Below are positions 1 through 14,420 of a stretch of 64,000 nt of DNA, in pieces. The notes under the pieces were generated by a model, which saw nothing but the letters and a program-made list of their open reading frames with translations, did no database searches and was not told where the DNA came from. Made by a program: the position numbers and the translations under genes. Every line of letters starts with the position of its first letter. Positions within the stretch are counted from its first letter, which is position 1. This DNA comes from Sistotremastrum niveocremeum HHB9708 (taxonomy: Eukaryota > Basidiomycota > Agaricomycetes > Sistotremastrales > Sistotremastraceae), in NCBI GenBank assembly GCA_001630475.1, contig KV419439.1, positions 107,155-171,154 of the forward strand, given 5' to 3'.

Positions 1-1564
1 TCGTCGGGGAATTCAGAATCTGAGGTTTCGTTGTTCGAGCCGGTGGAACGAGTCCACCACTCGAACGCTCCGGGATCAGGTCCGAATCCTTTTGCAATCC
101 ATCTCTCCGAGAACTTCAAAATAATCATTTCATAGTCAGGAACGACTCCCCATTCTAGTCCTCTGGCGAGATCGAACAGCCAACGGTACACTGGATCCAT
201 CCCTCCGAATAGAAGCTCTCCGGGTGCCTTCTGTTTCGAGGCTCGCTGTTGGAAAAGGTATCTGTTTTTCGGCCCGCTGTGCCAGGGTAATTCTCCCTTG
301 CTCAAATAAGCCAACACGTAGGTAAGGGCCTCTAAATCATCCCTAGGTGAGACGCCTATGAGATAAGATTTAAACCAGGATTCCGTAGTACGCTGTCGTC
401 TATCGATAACGAGGGAGACTTACTGAAGGCATCCTCACTCCTTAAAGACCGAAAATTCCCATTTGCAGTAGACCGATCTTTTTCTTTCTCGGCGCCTTCA
501 GGCGGTGGTGTATACAATGACGAGAAACCAAAGTCGATCATAAAAATCGGGTCGCTAGAGTTGTGGCCGGAAGAATCACGAGGGAAAGGAGGGAGACAGA
601 AATTTGCTGGTTTCGCGCCGTTGTGAATTAAATTGACGGAATGTATAGCTTGATGGCGACGAAGCTGTATAGTCATGAAGCAATGCATGAACACGCACAT
701 CGTTGATGCTAGAACAGAGAAATTGACTGACTAGCTGAATTGCTACTGCCATTGTCATCCTTGAAGTGAATCTTGTGTAAGCTGAGTCCATCAGAATATC
801 GTGCAATGTGGGACCGAGGTATTGCAAGACGAGATAGTGGACCACATGCGTGCGCGGGTACTGAGAATCAACACGTTCGATAAACGCGAAGTCACCACAA
901 TCAAGCATTTCCGGGAATCCAGATGAGAGATCTGCCCTGATAACCCGTCGTATAGCCATGTAAGAATCACATTCCGAAGTGTATGCTTCCTCATCTTCGA
1001 GAACCTTGATGACCACGATGGGCATTTTCGCTTTATCGCACCCAAAAGGTGTTCCCGTGTCGTACGCGACAGAACATCCTTCTACGTGTTTATCACGTTA
1101 CAGCCATCTAAGACGTTAATCGGAAAAAGCGTACCACTGTAGCCACAATATCCAGCTAAGACAGAACAATGTCGGTATCTTCCTTGGAAGTGTTTTGCCA
1201 TCACTACTGATTCCAGCCAGTGCCTGTCAGAAGGATTCCACATCTTGGGCCACCAAGTCTCTTCTATGGTGTATTGTGGGAAAACGATTCGACACATCGA
1301 GTTGAACGCATGACAGACTAGCCGCAGCTGAATAAACGAGCGTATCGCAGGACGAGCAAGACAGCACGGATGTCTAGGAGAACAGAAGTGTTTCCGATCT
1401 CGATAAAGGATCACTGATGGCGAAAGATAACGGATTATCTGCCATAGAGCTGGCATAGGGAGGGCGCATTCTCTCAACATTTGATGAGAATTTCGTATGA
1501 AGTTATGACCTCCATCATGATCGAAGGGGTGAGCATTTTCTGACAGAGAGCAAAACGACCTCAT
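1..1564 (-). CDS. F-box-like domain fused to a CK1-like pseudokinase (3' partial)
   Basis: The coding sequence starts at ATG 1564 and runs off the window at base 1. Exons are 1135-1564, 732-1081, 424-664 and 1-355; each splice keeps the frame. The first ~100 residues contain an F-box-like stretch (LPMPALWQIIRYLSPS, then LRLVCHAFNSMCRIVF). A CK1-type kinase fold follows: a degenerate glycine loop (LAGYCGYSEGCSV), the lysine strand VVIKVLEDE, the catalytic-loop region IHNGAKPANF, IDFGFSS for DFG, and RDDLEALTYVLAYL in the C-lobe. The usual HRD Asp is replaced (H-N-G), while the lysine and the DFG Asp remain. I therefore infer a pseudokinase or an atypical enzyme. The kinase relationship is secure; the F-box label rests on pattern only. 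A fusion of substrate adaptor and kinase-like domain would suit a ubiquitin-ligase scaffold. Confidence 0.7.
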
Positions 1565-2187
1565 GAGCTCGGTCTTCTCGGAGAAGATGGAATGATTGGA
1601 GGAGACTCGGATTAAGCGACATGTGTTCGAGGTGTGTACTTTTGTAGGTCCTATTCCCAAACTGAGCCTCCAATGGACCAGAATCCGGATTCAAAGTCCG
1701 GTCCGATGTGAGTCATGACTATAGACGCGCAAAAACGTGCTAACTCAGCGCTCAGCTGCTGCGTATCTTTTATCGCTCTTCTAGTTCTACAGGTCAATCT
1801 TGTCGGTCAATAGCGAATTCATCTGGTTGTCTGGTCAAAGCTCAACGCAAATCCGCAGACGAGATTTCGAATTCCTGTCCCTCAGTTTTCATGAATGAGT
1901 CAACATACCAGAATTTATCACCACTTCATCAGTTCGTGATAGAAGATGATTTGACATGAGGTTGAATTGAGGGGCTATAAGCTCCGTTCCTGCATTCCTG
2001 CGTTCCGCAACTCCCGCTCAAGCTCCCGCTATCACTTTCATGACTCGGTTTCTCCATGAACGACTGAGGTATGGTGCGCAGCTCTTATCTTGCAATACAA
2101 ATCTTGTCTACGTCCTGCAAGTAAGTGTAATGATGCTTTCGGTGATGAAGTTGCTCCGAGTCTTCGATCTCTATTTGAGGCAAGGTT
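1565..2187. other. Intergenic region, no gene seen
   Basis: About 620 bases between the kinase-like gene start and the TIR element. No ORF with family resemblance was found on either strand. It should hold the promoter of the minus-strand kinase-like gene. Confidence 0.5.
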
Positions 2188-3370
2188 CACTGTGAGACCT
2201 AGGACGGCTAAAAATCAGCCGTCTGTCCTCTGATCGACCTAAAATAGCGATCGCGTGTCTTGTTTGGCCAAGTCGCGTCGTGCCAGGCGCCCGCTGATTT
2301 TCCTTCAGCGGTTTCGGGATCGCTGTTTCGGCTCGCCTGGACGACGCGACTGGGCGAAAACTGCTAAGTCCAACCGTGCTCAGATTCAAAGTCCGACATC
2401 ATCCTTGCCCTCAACCCTCAACGGCATCGACCCTCACCTGTTCACACCTTTAGCTCGCCTCAATCTCTCGACATCGTTGAACGCATTGCTCATAGACGAG
2501 CTTCATCTAGACTACGTTGGTCTCCGGAGGTGAGTTTATCTCGCTCTCCTATCAAATTTCTCTCATGCAGCGCTGAGTCCCAGGCGCGGTATGTTGAATC
2601 CCGTTCACTATAACTCTCCCGGCCCGCTGTCAGACTTGTGTGGTCTATCAGGTACGTTGATGAACCAGTTTTCTTGCATCAATACAGTGATTAACCTTGG
2701 TATTGTAGACAAAATGGGCTTTTTCTTATCATCCTCGAGGTTCGTCTTTGTCGCCATCATTCTATATCCTCCCTGACGCACTGTTTATTTTTGACAGTAT
2801 ATCTTCCGTGTTTGCAAGTCCCAGAAGGAGCGGGCTGAGATTGTAGGAAAGCAGATATCGCGAGTCGAGTGGTTTTTGGATGCAGTTGATGAGGATTGGC
2901 AGAGGACAGATCTCAAGAAGATGGGGACGAGTAGAGGATATGGGAGAGGGGCCGGTGCGTGAAGCTGGCCTATGAGCACCACCGCGGCGGCGCTCGGTGT
3001 ATCACCAAAATGGCTCGGTATGTATCAGTATGGTTCTATGAATGTATATACTATTTGCTTCAATACATATTCATTTGCATCAAAACAAGAGTGTCCTGAA
3101 GCACGCGTGCAGCAATCTAGAGTCCGGATTTACATATGAAAGAGCAGCGACGAGTACACGCAAAAAACAGCGAAACCCGCCTACCGTCGTGCTTGGTGGT
3201 GCGCTGAAGTGGGCACTTTTTCTTATAAATATTCAGCGGTCTGACTTAATGATGTTGATCGCTGCTTTTTTTTCAGCCCACCCGAAAAACAGTGTTCCGT
3301 ATAAACAATAAACAGCGATTCGATCGCTGTTCTGTTCCGCTGAAATTTAGCCGTCTTAGGTTACACAGTG
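2188..3370. mobile_element. TIR-bounded element (~1.18 kb), probably non-autonomous
   Basis: The left end CACTGTGAGACCTAGGACGG and the reverse complement of the right end, CACTGTGTAACCTAAGACGG, match over 17 of 20 bases. The match continues inward through GGCTAAA and TCAGC with few mismatches. GATCGCTGTT-like motifs recur inside both subterminal regions. I found no convincing target-site duplication: the flanks are GCAAGGTT on the left and GTTGAGGA on the right. No transposase motif is visible. The interior looks like exons and introns of an ordinary gene (see the separate entry), so this may be an element that captured host sequence. The superfamily is not assigned. Confidence 0.55.
2591..2959 (+). 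pseudogene. Spliced-gene-like fragment inside the TIR element
   Basis: Several donor/acceptor pairs of host type occur here: gtgagt...gcag near 2530-2571, gtacgt...gtag near 2652-2708, and gttcgt...acag near 2740-2797. The last open segment (about 2798-2959) reads YIFRVCKSQKERAEIVGKQ and ends after a GRGAGA tail. It has protein-like composition, but I do not recognise the family. No complete start-to-stop model could be built, so it is best seen as a gene fragment carried by the element. Confidence 0.3.
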
Positions 3371-3800
3371 GTTGAGGACGTTTTGCGGATAAGCGAGGAG
3401 CTCCATGATTATGTAATGAGTTTTACTTTTGCTTCGTGCCAATATCGACGCAGAGATTCAGATTCTGTGCTGCTTATGAAGGGTGATACATCTCTAATTT
3501 CTCTTAAATTGGGTCTAGAAACTGATTTGGGCAATCTAGCATCCAGAACGAATATTCTGTCGATTTATCTTTAACGATCAGGAAACTCGGGCATCGGCAA
3601 GGGCATCGGGGAGTTCGCTAGCATCTCCTGCTTCTCGGCCGCCCTTTTGCTGGGAGTCATGATGAAAAGTTGATAGCCACAACCATGAAGATGCAGCATT
3701 GCGCTGCGCCGCAGAAATGTCTTCCGTCCAGCCTGTCTTTCTGAGTATAAAACCAACAAATGGATCCGTCACAATTATCAACTCAAGGTTGAAGACCAAC
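3371..3800. promoter_or_regulatory. Upstream region of the His-rich conserved gene
   Basis: About 430 bases between the TIR element and ATG 3801. There is no separate gene with support. The ATGs at 3699 and 3717 are in frame with the main ORF, but the sequence between them and 3801 does not resemble the rest of the protein, so 3801 was preferred. Confidence 0.4.
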
Positions 3801-5000
3801 ATGAGCAACAGCCACCACCACCATCATCACCGCGACGTATACGAGCAAGGTGTACCGTACACGTCGATGCCTTCTCCGACGCCATCTGCGTATCCGGGCT
3901 TTCTGCCTCCTCCACCAGGAGCTGAAGGCGCACAGCGCTCTCATTCTCCGTCGCATCCATACCTCCATCCCGGCGACATGAGAACTTCGCCCCCTTACCA
4001 GCAAATATCCAGCAGTCGACCTACCTCGCCGTCTGGCGTCGGTAGTCGGGGTGTCTCCCTATACGCTGGCGCATCTCAGGCAGCTTCAGCCTCTGATCCC
4101 CAAGACGCCTCTGCCTCGCCCTCCCGCACCGGTGGAATCCTCAGCAAACTCATCAAGCGTGATCCGCTCAATCCTCCGCCTCCATCCTTCTCTCGCGCTG
4201 CCGATCCTCGATTCCCTTATCCCGCATTCCAGCCTATTTGGCTGCACGGATTGCATAAGAAGCATCTCGAAGCGTGTTTCTCGCTCATCCCTCCGACTTC
4301 GTTCGTCAACCCTCATCCTTTCGCGACGCACGATGTCGGTGAGGTCGATTGGGTCAGGTACGTTTTCCCGCCTTCCGAAACGATTTTTTTGCTCATTATG
4401 TACTAGGTTCTTGGAAGATATTCAGATTGCTGGAGCCCTCACTGGTCAACAGCGCCTCATATCCAACATTGCGCCTATCAGCATGCACGTGGGTGCTACG
4501 GGATTTCTGATCACTAAGGCTATCGAAGGTCGTATGAAACGCAAGAAAGAACAGCCAGTGACTGAACTCATCGAAATATGGAATGATGTACGTTAATCCG
4601 CGATTACTTTTTTTCTTTCTGACTAATTCGTTAATAGCATTTCTTCCGACCTCGTCGAATGTACGTGATCCTTTTCAAAGGATCTGAGCCCCTCATGGGT
4701 CCCCCGAATCAAACCCTAGCTCCGCCTGGATTCGATGCGCCTCTCCGTCGCACGAGATCCGGTTCCTCATCTTCCAGCTCCAGCTCTTCCTCCAGCAGTT
4801 CCAGCGATGGCAGGAAAGGCAAGTCGAAGGCTGAGAGAAAGGCTCATAAGCAGATGAAGAAGGGACAGAAGGAACAGCGACGCGCTGACAAGAAAGCGAA
4901 ACGAGCTCAAGAGAAAGCGGATCGTTCGGCTAGTAAGAGGGAGAAGAAGAAGGAGAAGTCCCTTAAAGATACATATTCTCTCGCTGTTTGTGCCTTGTAA
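3801..5000 (+). CDS. Conserved basidiomycete protein of unknown function, Ser/Lys-rich tail
   Basis: Exons 3801-4357, 4407-4587 and 4638-5000 give 366 residues. The N-terminus starts MSNSHHHHHHRD, followed by about 130 Pro/Ser-rich, probably disordered residues. The central conserved part contains FLEDIQIAGALTGQQRLISN, GATGFLITKAIEGRMK and EIWNDHFFRPRRMYVILFKG. The C-terminal third has a run of about fourteen serines and then a strongly basic Lys/Arg/Glu region likely to be helical or coiled coil. I believe the central part belongs to a widespread uncharacterised fungal family, but I cannot give a function. Splice sites are clear (gtacgt...actag, gtacgt...aatag). Confidence 0.85.
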
Positions 5001-5549
5001 ATTTTTCATCGAAACCTGTATGATCTCCCCATTATTAGATAGACATGTAGCTACTTGGAACGCATTGTAGGAGGTAGGGGATCCCCCTAGACTTCAAGAG
5101 AAATTTGATCCGGAATAAATTATATAAATCAAACGAATTTCGAAGAGGAGAAACTCAAGGAATCCCCCCCAAAAGGGCATGATATTTTCAACGTAAACTG
5201 ACAATCTCTTTCTTCTCTTTCAAAGGTCAGATGAGCGTACTTCGAAACAAGTCCTTCGGAAGCCCGCTACCGCTGTTCTCGTGCCGAAGTATGCGGCGAT
5301 AAGGTTTAACTCCGCAAATACGGCTTGATGGAAAGCGCGCTGGAGCACAGCTCAGCCAGCTCAACTTACCCTCCATCCTCGTCGTGTCTCGCCATCTTCT
5401 AACTTTCTGGATACTCGACTGGGATCAGAGGGTTACTTTGACGGCCTCGCCGACCAATCAACGAGCCCTGGCGAATTCCCTGCTGACGATCATCAAGAAC
5501 TACCCACGCACATAAAATCGCTGCTCGCTGTACCAGCCATCACGACGAC
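5001..5549. promoter_or_regulatory. Intergenic region upstream of PMR1
   Basis: About 550 bases between two same-strand genes. It holds the 3' end of the upstream gene and the presumed PMR1 promoter. No ORF of note was found. Confidence 0.4.
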
Positions 5550-9178
<3,629 letters not shown>

Positions 9179-9337
9179 GATATTAGTACTGCTTATATAT
9201 ACTGATGTTGGATCGCTCTACTATACTTGGATCGACCTGGGGCACACTGACGTTAGAGGCGAATGGGCTTCTTACAGAGCAGTGCGTGCATGGCGAACGG
9301 TGCCACGTATACTGAGTCATGCTCTCCGATGCTCGCA

Positions 9338-10365
9338 TCACATTCCGAGCATAACGGCCTCCCGTCGCAGATAAGAAACATCAACGAGAGTCGTAACGCT
9401 ATCTGTGGGAAGAGCCGGGGAAGGCTTATTCTCCACATCGTGACTCTGACTTTGACGCTGAAGCCTGCGCTTAGCATCCCGCCTGCCAAGTCTGCAGCCC
9501 CATACGGCCGTTGCTATGAGGGATAGGAAGACAATCAACGTGATGATGGACCAAGCTATGGTCCCTCCGCTGACCCCCGAGTGAGAAATATTGGCGAGAG
9601 GAGCGGCAGATGGGTCTGGAGAGAATACGGCGGCGGCGGCAGGTGTCGAAGAAGGTAAAGGAGAAGCAGTGGAGAATATCGGTGGAGGAATGGGAGCGTC
9701 TGGGAATGACATGTTTCCGGACGAAGAGAAACTAAAGACGACATAATTAGCTGAGAAGAACAAAAGAATGCGGTCGGCCGTACATTATTGAATCGAGAAT
9801 CACGCTGCCATCACCTCCACTCCCGGGCGATACAGTCAGAGTCAAAGCTTGGTCAACGCCGGCTCCTACGTCGAGAATTTCGGCGCAGGTGGCATTGGGC
9901 TGGGTAGTGCTCATGTATGAGGCATCCTCAGATCCGAGGATTACAGAGAAGTTGACGTTAGGGATGAGGATGCAATTGACATATATATTGAGTGACTCTG
10001 GGGGGTATAGATGAGTATACAGAGTGACCGACTAGCAGCTGTGACCGCGACATACCTGAGTTGGAGAACCTTAGAATCGCGGAACCAGCGGGTGAAACAG
10101 AATATGTTCCATTGTACGAGTCCTCAAGGTCAAGAATCGTGGATACCAGCTGCTCTATCGGCATATCTGGATTCGTTGCCGACGAAGGGATGAACATCCA
10201 TGAACCAGAGAAGCTGAAGAGCCCGGACTGATCATCGACGGTTAAATTATGGGCCGTCATATGAGGGATGTAGCTTGTGGCATCCGCAAGACTACCGCCG
10301 GCCTGTGGTAGACATCGTCCAAGTCGCACGTAGAACAGAATATATAGAAGCAGGAGTGCGCCCAT
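9338..10365 (-). CDS. Single-pass type I membrane protein, unknown function
   Basis: Exons 10056-10365, 9784-9997 and 9338-9731 give 305 residues. It begins MGALLLLYILFYVRLGRCLP, a clear signal peptide. An ectodomain of ~170 residues follows with several N-glycosylation sequons (NLT, NGT, NFS, NAT, NMS, NIS). After a Pro/Ala/Ser linker comes one transmembrane helix (IAWSIITLIVFLSLIATAVW) and a basic cytoplasmic tail of about 60 residues. This layout is common in secreted-sensor or adhesin-like proteins of basidiomycetes, but I do not recognise the ectodomain. It is convergent with PMR1; the stop codons are 160 bases apart. Confidence 0.75.
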
Positions 10366-13079
10366 GAGGACGTGCACGCCTGTCGTCCAGGGTCATCTTC
10401 CCTGAAGTCTGCCTTATAAGAACGAGAATTTCAATGAAAGGGTGAGACGATACCTTCATTCCTCCAGCTCCTTTCAGCGATCTGGCTGACTCCTTCAAGA
10501 TGCTGCCTCGGTCGAGAATAGCTGCTGCTGTGAACCGTGGCTTGAGCGGATCGGGGTTTGAATTTCACTTTTTCTCCAGTTTACCATCATGCTGAACCAT
10601 TGCGCACCAATCGTTGGATGTATCGGGACATGAGAGAACTCCGACGACCATGTCAACTTCTGTGTCTTTATTCGCTTTCAAGTCTTCTGGGAAACTACGC
10701 TTTGAGAACGCCATCATTTTTTTTTATTGCTCGCTCCTTTCAGGCTCCAGTACGACCGGTCCCTGATGGTTCCACGACACTATCTCATGACGCACTACGG
10801 ACTGAAATCCAGGCTTGGAAATCTAGCATCGATTTCAGGAACAATCCGAAGATACTGTTCCAGTTTTTAAAACGTTTTTGAGCTCTGAAAGGTCGTCCTA
10901 GTTTTGACGTCTATCAAAGTGAAGGAGCTTCCTTTAATTCCGGAAACGAATATCTAAGGTCTCTATGCGCTACACTATCGTCAATCTGGTTCAGCTCCGA
11001 AGCCCTCTGGACCCGTCGGAGGTCACAAGGCGTCATCTTCTTCGCCCTCTTGCTTCTCGAGCGTTCTCCGAAAAACTGCATTGCATATCGAGGTTCGACC
11101 CCTGCACTTCGCCTCAGTTCACATCCGGGACTACTGTTATCTCCGGTATATATCCCAGCTGCAGGGCCGGAAGATGAGGTCGGTCAGAGCTGCGCAGGGC
11201 CCCCATGCTCCAACAATCCACATCCCTTCAAGATCGCCTTAGACCAAGATCACCCTGACTCAAGTCTTTATAATTCTGAGGTCCCTAAGAATCAAGAACT
11301 TGGATTGATCCTTCAGCTAAAGATGCCGACAATTCTTTTCGAACTCGAGCTTTGTTGAGCAGCAGGATTTTGGCAGTCACCAACCACTACGCTCTGTCTC
11401 CCCATCGTCGGCTTATGGCTCACAAGTATGAATTTCCGTGAAAACGCTGTGCTCGTCTATACATACTCTACTATTGGCTAAACATGGTATATCGGACTGT
11501 GTCATCCCCCCTAAAGAATTCCAGTTATGAATGCTATTATCTCTTCCTCATAGACAGAAAATTCGACTGACGAGACGAACGAGAAATCTCCAATCTGTTC
11601 GTCCTACTAATATGTAACGATGAAGTGAAAGATCGTGGGGAAGATCAGCCTTAAAGGGCCTGAGACATGAAAATGAAAGGCCCGCTCTTTGTATCAGGAA
11701 GTCAGCCTCAACTCAAAAATAGAACACAAACTCTAATTCGTAGGACATAAGGCGGTGTCAATGTTATCAGAAGCCAGTGCAAGAACCAGTCCGATCCGCC
11801 GTGGCCAAGCTTTAAGACTCGAACTACGGAAGTACCGCCACTCCAAGTACAAAATTCTTGGCCAGCTGAGGATCGGACCTGTACTCGTAGTGGGCATCAC
11901 ATCGACATATATAAGCTCTCCCCCGTCAATCGGTGACTTCTCAATCCGCTCGGAGAGCCATATGCTTTATATCCTTCGGCTTGAGTATCCTCAATCTGAC
12001 GCCTTCCCTCTCTCAGCCCGGGTCTTCAGTGATTGCGTACGTCTTTTAAGGCGCAGTAGTGGGACCCGCAGCTTCAAGCGACGAAAAACAAGGCTTTGAG
12101 ACGAAGCCAGAAGATTTTCCGCACTGCGCAACTCAGACATTCGATTACAAAGCCGGTATTATAGCTTTAGCATAATTTTTCTCGGTTCCGCAGTCTGCTA
12201 TAGACCTATTCGTACGAAGGCATGTTCCTTACTTCCGTACCTCTACATGTGCTCCACAAGTCAAATTTAAGGGCGTCCGATCATGCGCAGGAAGTCTAGC
12301 TTAAAGCAGGCCATTTCATGCCCGTTCGTTCTATTCAGTCTGTTCGTCTATCTCTGATGTGACGTCTTGGAGTAGGCTAGCAACCCTAGGGCGTGTCTCG
12401 GCTATGTGAGGTTGCAAATGCGTACTACTATGTAAATGTTCGTGCAAGCCAATGAAGAAATTTGTTGGCCCGACGTTCCCGAAAGACTTTCGTTATTGAC
12501 TCGATGGGCGATATTTGTCTCAGTCCCGAGTCAGAAATGGTGTGCTAGAGGTGGTTGACTCATCCTTCGGCTGACGGCTTGATGACTCGGAGTCTAGAGC
12601 GCCTGACTAGGGCAAGGGCAAGAATTTGAAACCCGAAAAAGCCGATAGAAAATTTATTGACGCGCTTTCCGAGTCCGCAGCGCTCAATGTTTGTTGAACG
12701 TTCATGGCGACAATGGTGTGCGGCGCAGCTTGGTCTTGTGGAAGACCTCGTGAACATGGCTGCCTGATCTGAAAAAATATGGCGCAATCTGAGAGATTTC
12801 TGCTTGCTGCGACTTCCATTCTCAGAAACATGGAGAGTTTCTGAGTCCGAGGATCTTGGAAGAACTATCCCTCAACAATGAGATGGAATACAAGGTGTGA
12901 GCCAGTGCTTCAGAAGTTGTGTCCTTACGAGCCCGAAAGGATATTGCTGGGGACTGCAAGTGTGAGTTGGAGCATCAGTATCTCCTGCATATTTTGCAAA
13001 AGGCCTGCGGAATGAAATTCTGAATGAATAGGTGCAAGACAGCATACGAAAGCAACGTCACAACAAAAAACCCAATGTC
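10366..13079. other. 2.7 kb region without a supported gene
   Basis: I read both strands and found only short ORFs of random-looking composition, without consistent splice sites or family motifs. A possible minus-strand remnant around 12,607-12,831 ends in an Ala/Ser-rich stretch, but it could not be extended. Promoter sequence for the gene ending at 9338 lies at the left edge. Confidence 0.4.
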
Positions 13080-13876
13080 CTAGAAACCGCCAGACCACTG
13101 CCTCTGAGGCTCCTGCCATTGTCTCCAAGCTTCGACTCTATGGATCTCCGCTTGTTTTCTCGGACTCTCCACGTATGTTCGCACGGAACTCTGAGGAGGA
13201 TTGAAACTCTGTACAGGCTTTCGTCCATGGTTCACGGGAGGCTGAGGAGGATTTCCCAGGGAATTAACCGGATGAGCTACCGGCAGAGCAATTGGTTTTC
13301 TTGGATCGGCAGCTTTTCGAGGAAGAGTAGGCGAACGTGACCAACGCATGTGCTCATCCTCCTCAGTCTCCTTAGATCCCAGTTCATGGACCTTAATGCT
13401 TCGACCACGTTCCTCAAGCCGTCCTCTCCTAGCATCGCTAGCCGGAGGCGTGGAACTCAGCGACCGGTCGTCGCCCACGTCATCAATATCGCCGCTATTC
13501 GCCGATCCGGGACTTGACCCTCTCGGGAAGTCAACGGAATCAATCTAGCGAAGCTGTTCAGAATAGCGATAAGCACAGATAAGCGGTTGACCTACCAACG
13601 CTATATGTTCCCCGATCGACCTGAATAAGGTAGGAGACATTTGCCTCAGTCTGCCCAGTCCGCGGAGGGCATCTCTTGTTTGTTTATCATAGGAGGGAAC
13701 CTTTTGGTTTTTCTCCGAATGGTCGACTAATAGGATGAACGAAATTTGATGAGCAACGGCGAAGAAGAAGAAAATCCAGCGCACTGACGTGAATAGGTGT
13801 CGGAGACGCGAGAGGAGGTTTCAAGATCGTAAGCAGCAACAAGCCATTGTTTCACGACGGGATTGGTCGAAGGCAT
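13080..13876 (-). CDS. Hypothetical protein, 227 residues
   Basis: Exons 13789-13876, 13596-13726 and 13080-13544 join in frame. The start MPSTNPVVKQWLVAAYDLET leads into a helical basic segment (DKQTRDALRGLGRLRQMS, TLFRSIGEHIAL). From residue ~75 the protein is low complexity, rich in Ser, Pro, Arg and Asp/Glu, consistent with disorder. I do not recognise the family. Three frame-consistent exons and a composition change typical of real fungal proteins support it as a gene. Its role is unknown. Confidence 0.6.
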
Positions 13877-14420
13877 TACTTTTTATCCAGTCAATAATCA
13901 AATGACTGGTGGAGTTGGCAGAGTGATAGCGGGGAACGAGAAGTTGCAACAGTGTCTATGGTCGGGCGACTGATAACTACAGGTGCCTTATCCGTTCCCC
14001 CATATCCCTCGTGGGAGTATGGCGAGCATGAGCGTCACAAATAGCCAAACGTTCGTTATCGCAACGATAGGAATTTGTTAATTCGACACATGCCCGGGCT
14101 TCTGACTTCCACCCGTTCTGATACGACTACGATAAGGCTACCTTCGAGGATAACAACAACCTCCGCTGATAACAGTGAACCCGTGTACTCCATTACACGT
14201 TGTAGTAAACTACACTCCACAATAGTTCAGAATATTCAACAACTACAGTGGTGCCATCCTCTTGACTCGACGAAAATCATACGATAGGCGTTCGGCCTTG
14301 ACGCGTATGCAAGGGACCTGTGCAGTCACGAAATTAATGAAAGATAAGCAAGGGCGGAAGAAGCGCTTCGTACCCCAACGATAAGCCGCCGTCCCACCAT
14401 GGAGTAAATCTCACAAGAAT
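13877..14420. other. Intergenic region, nothing recognised
   Basis: About 540 bases between the hypothetical gene and the pseudouridine synthase. The only plus-strand ORF (14,075-14,287) is short and compositionally random. It presumably includes the promoter of the gene starting at 13,876. Confidence 0.4.

Noticed and set aside
2175-3377. TTGAGG as target duplication of the first TIR element
   Set aside because: The left copy lies several bases away from the TIR end while the right one lies one base away, so the boundaries would not be symmetrical.
12560-12831. Minus-strand ORF with Ala/Ser-rich end
   Set aside because: Could not be joined to any further exon and has no recognisable domain.
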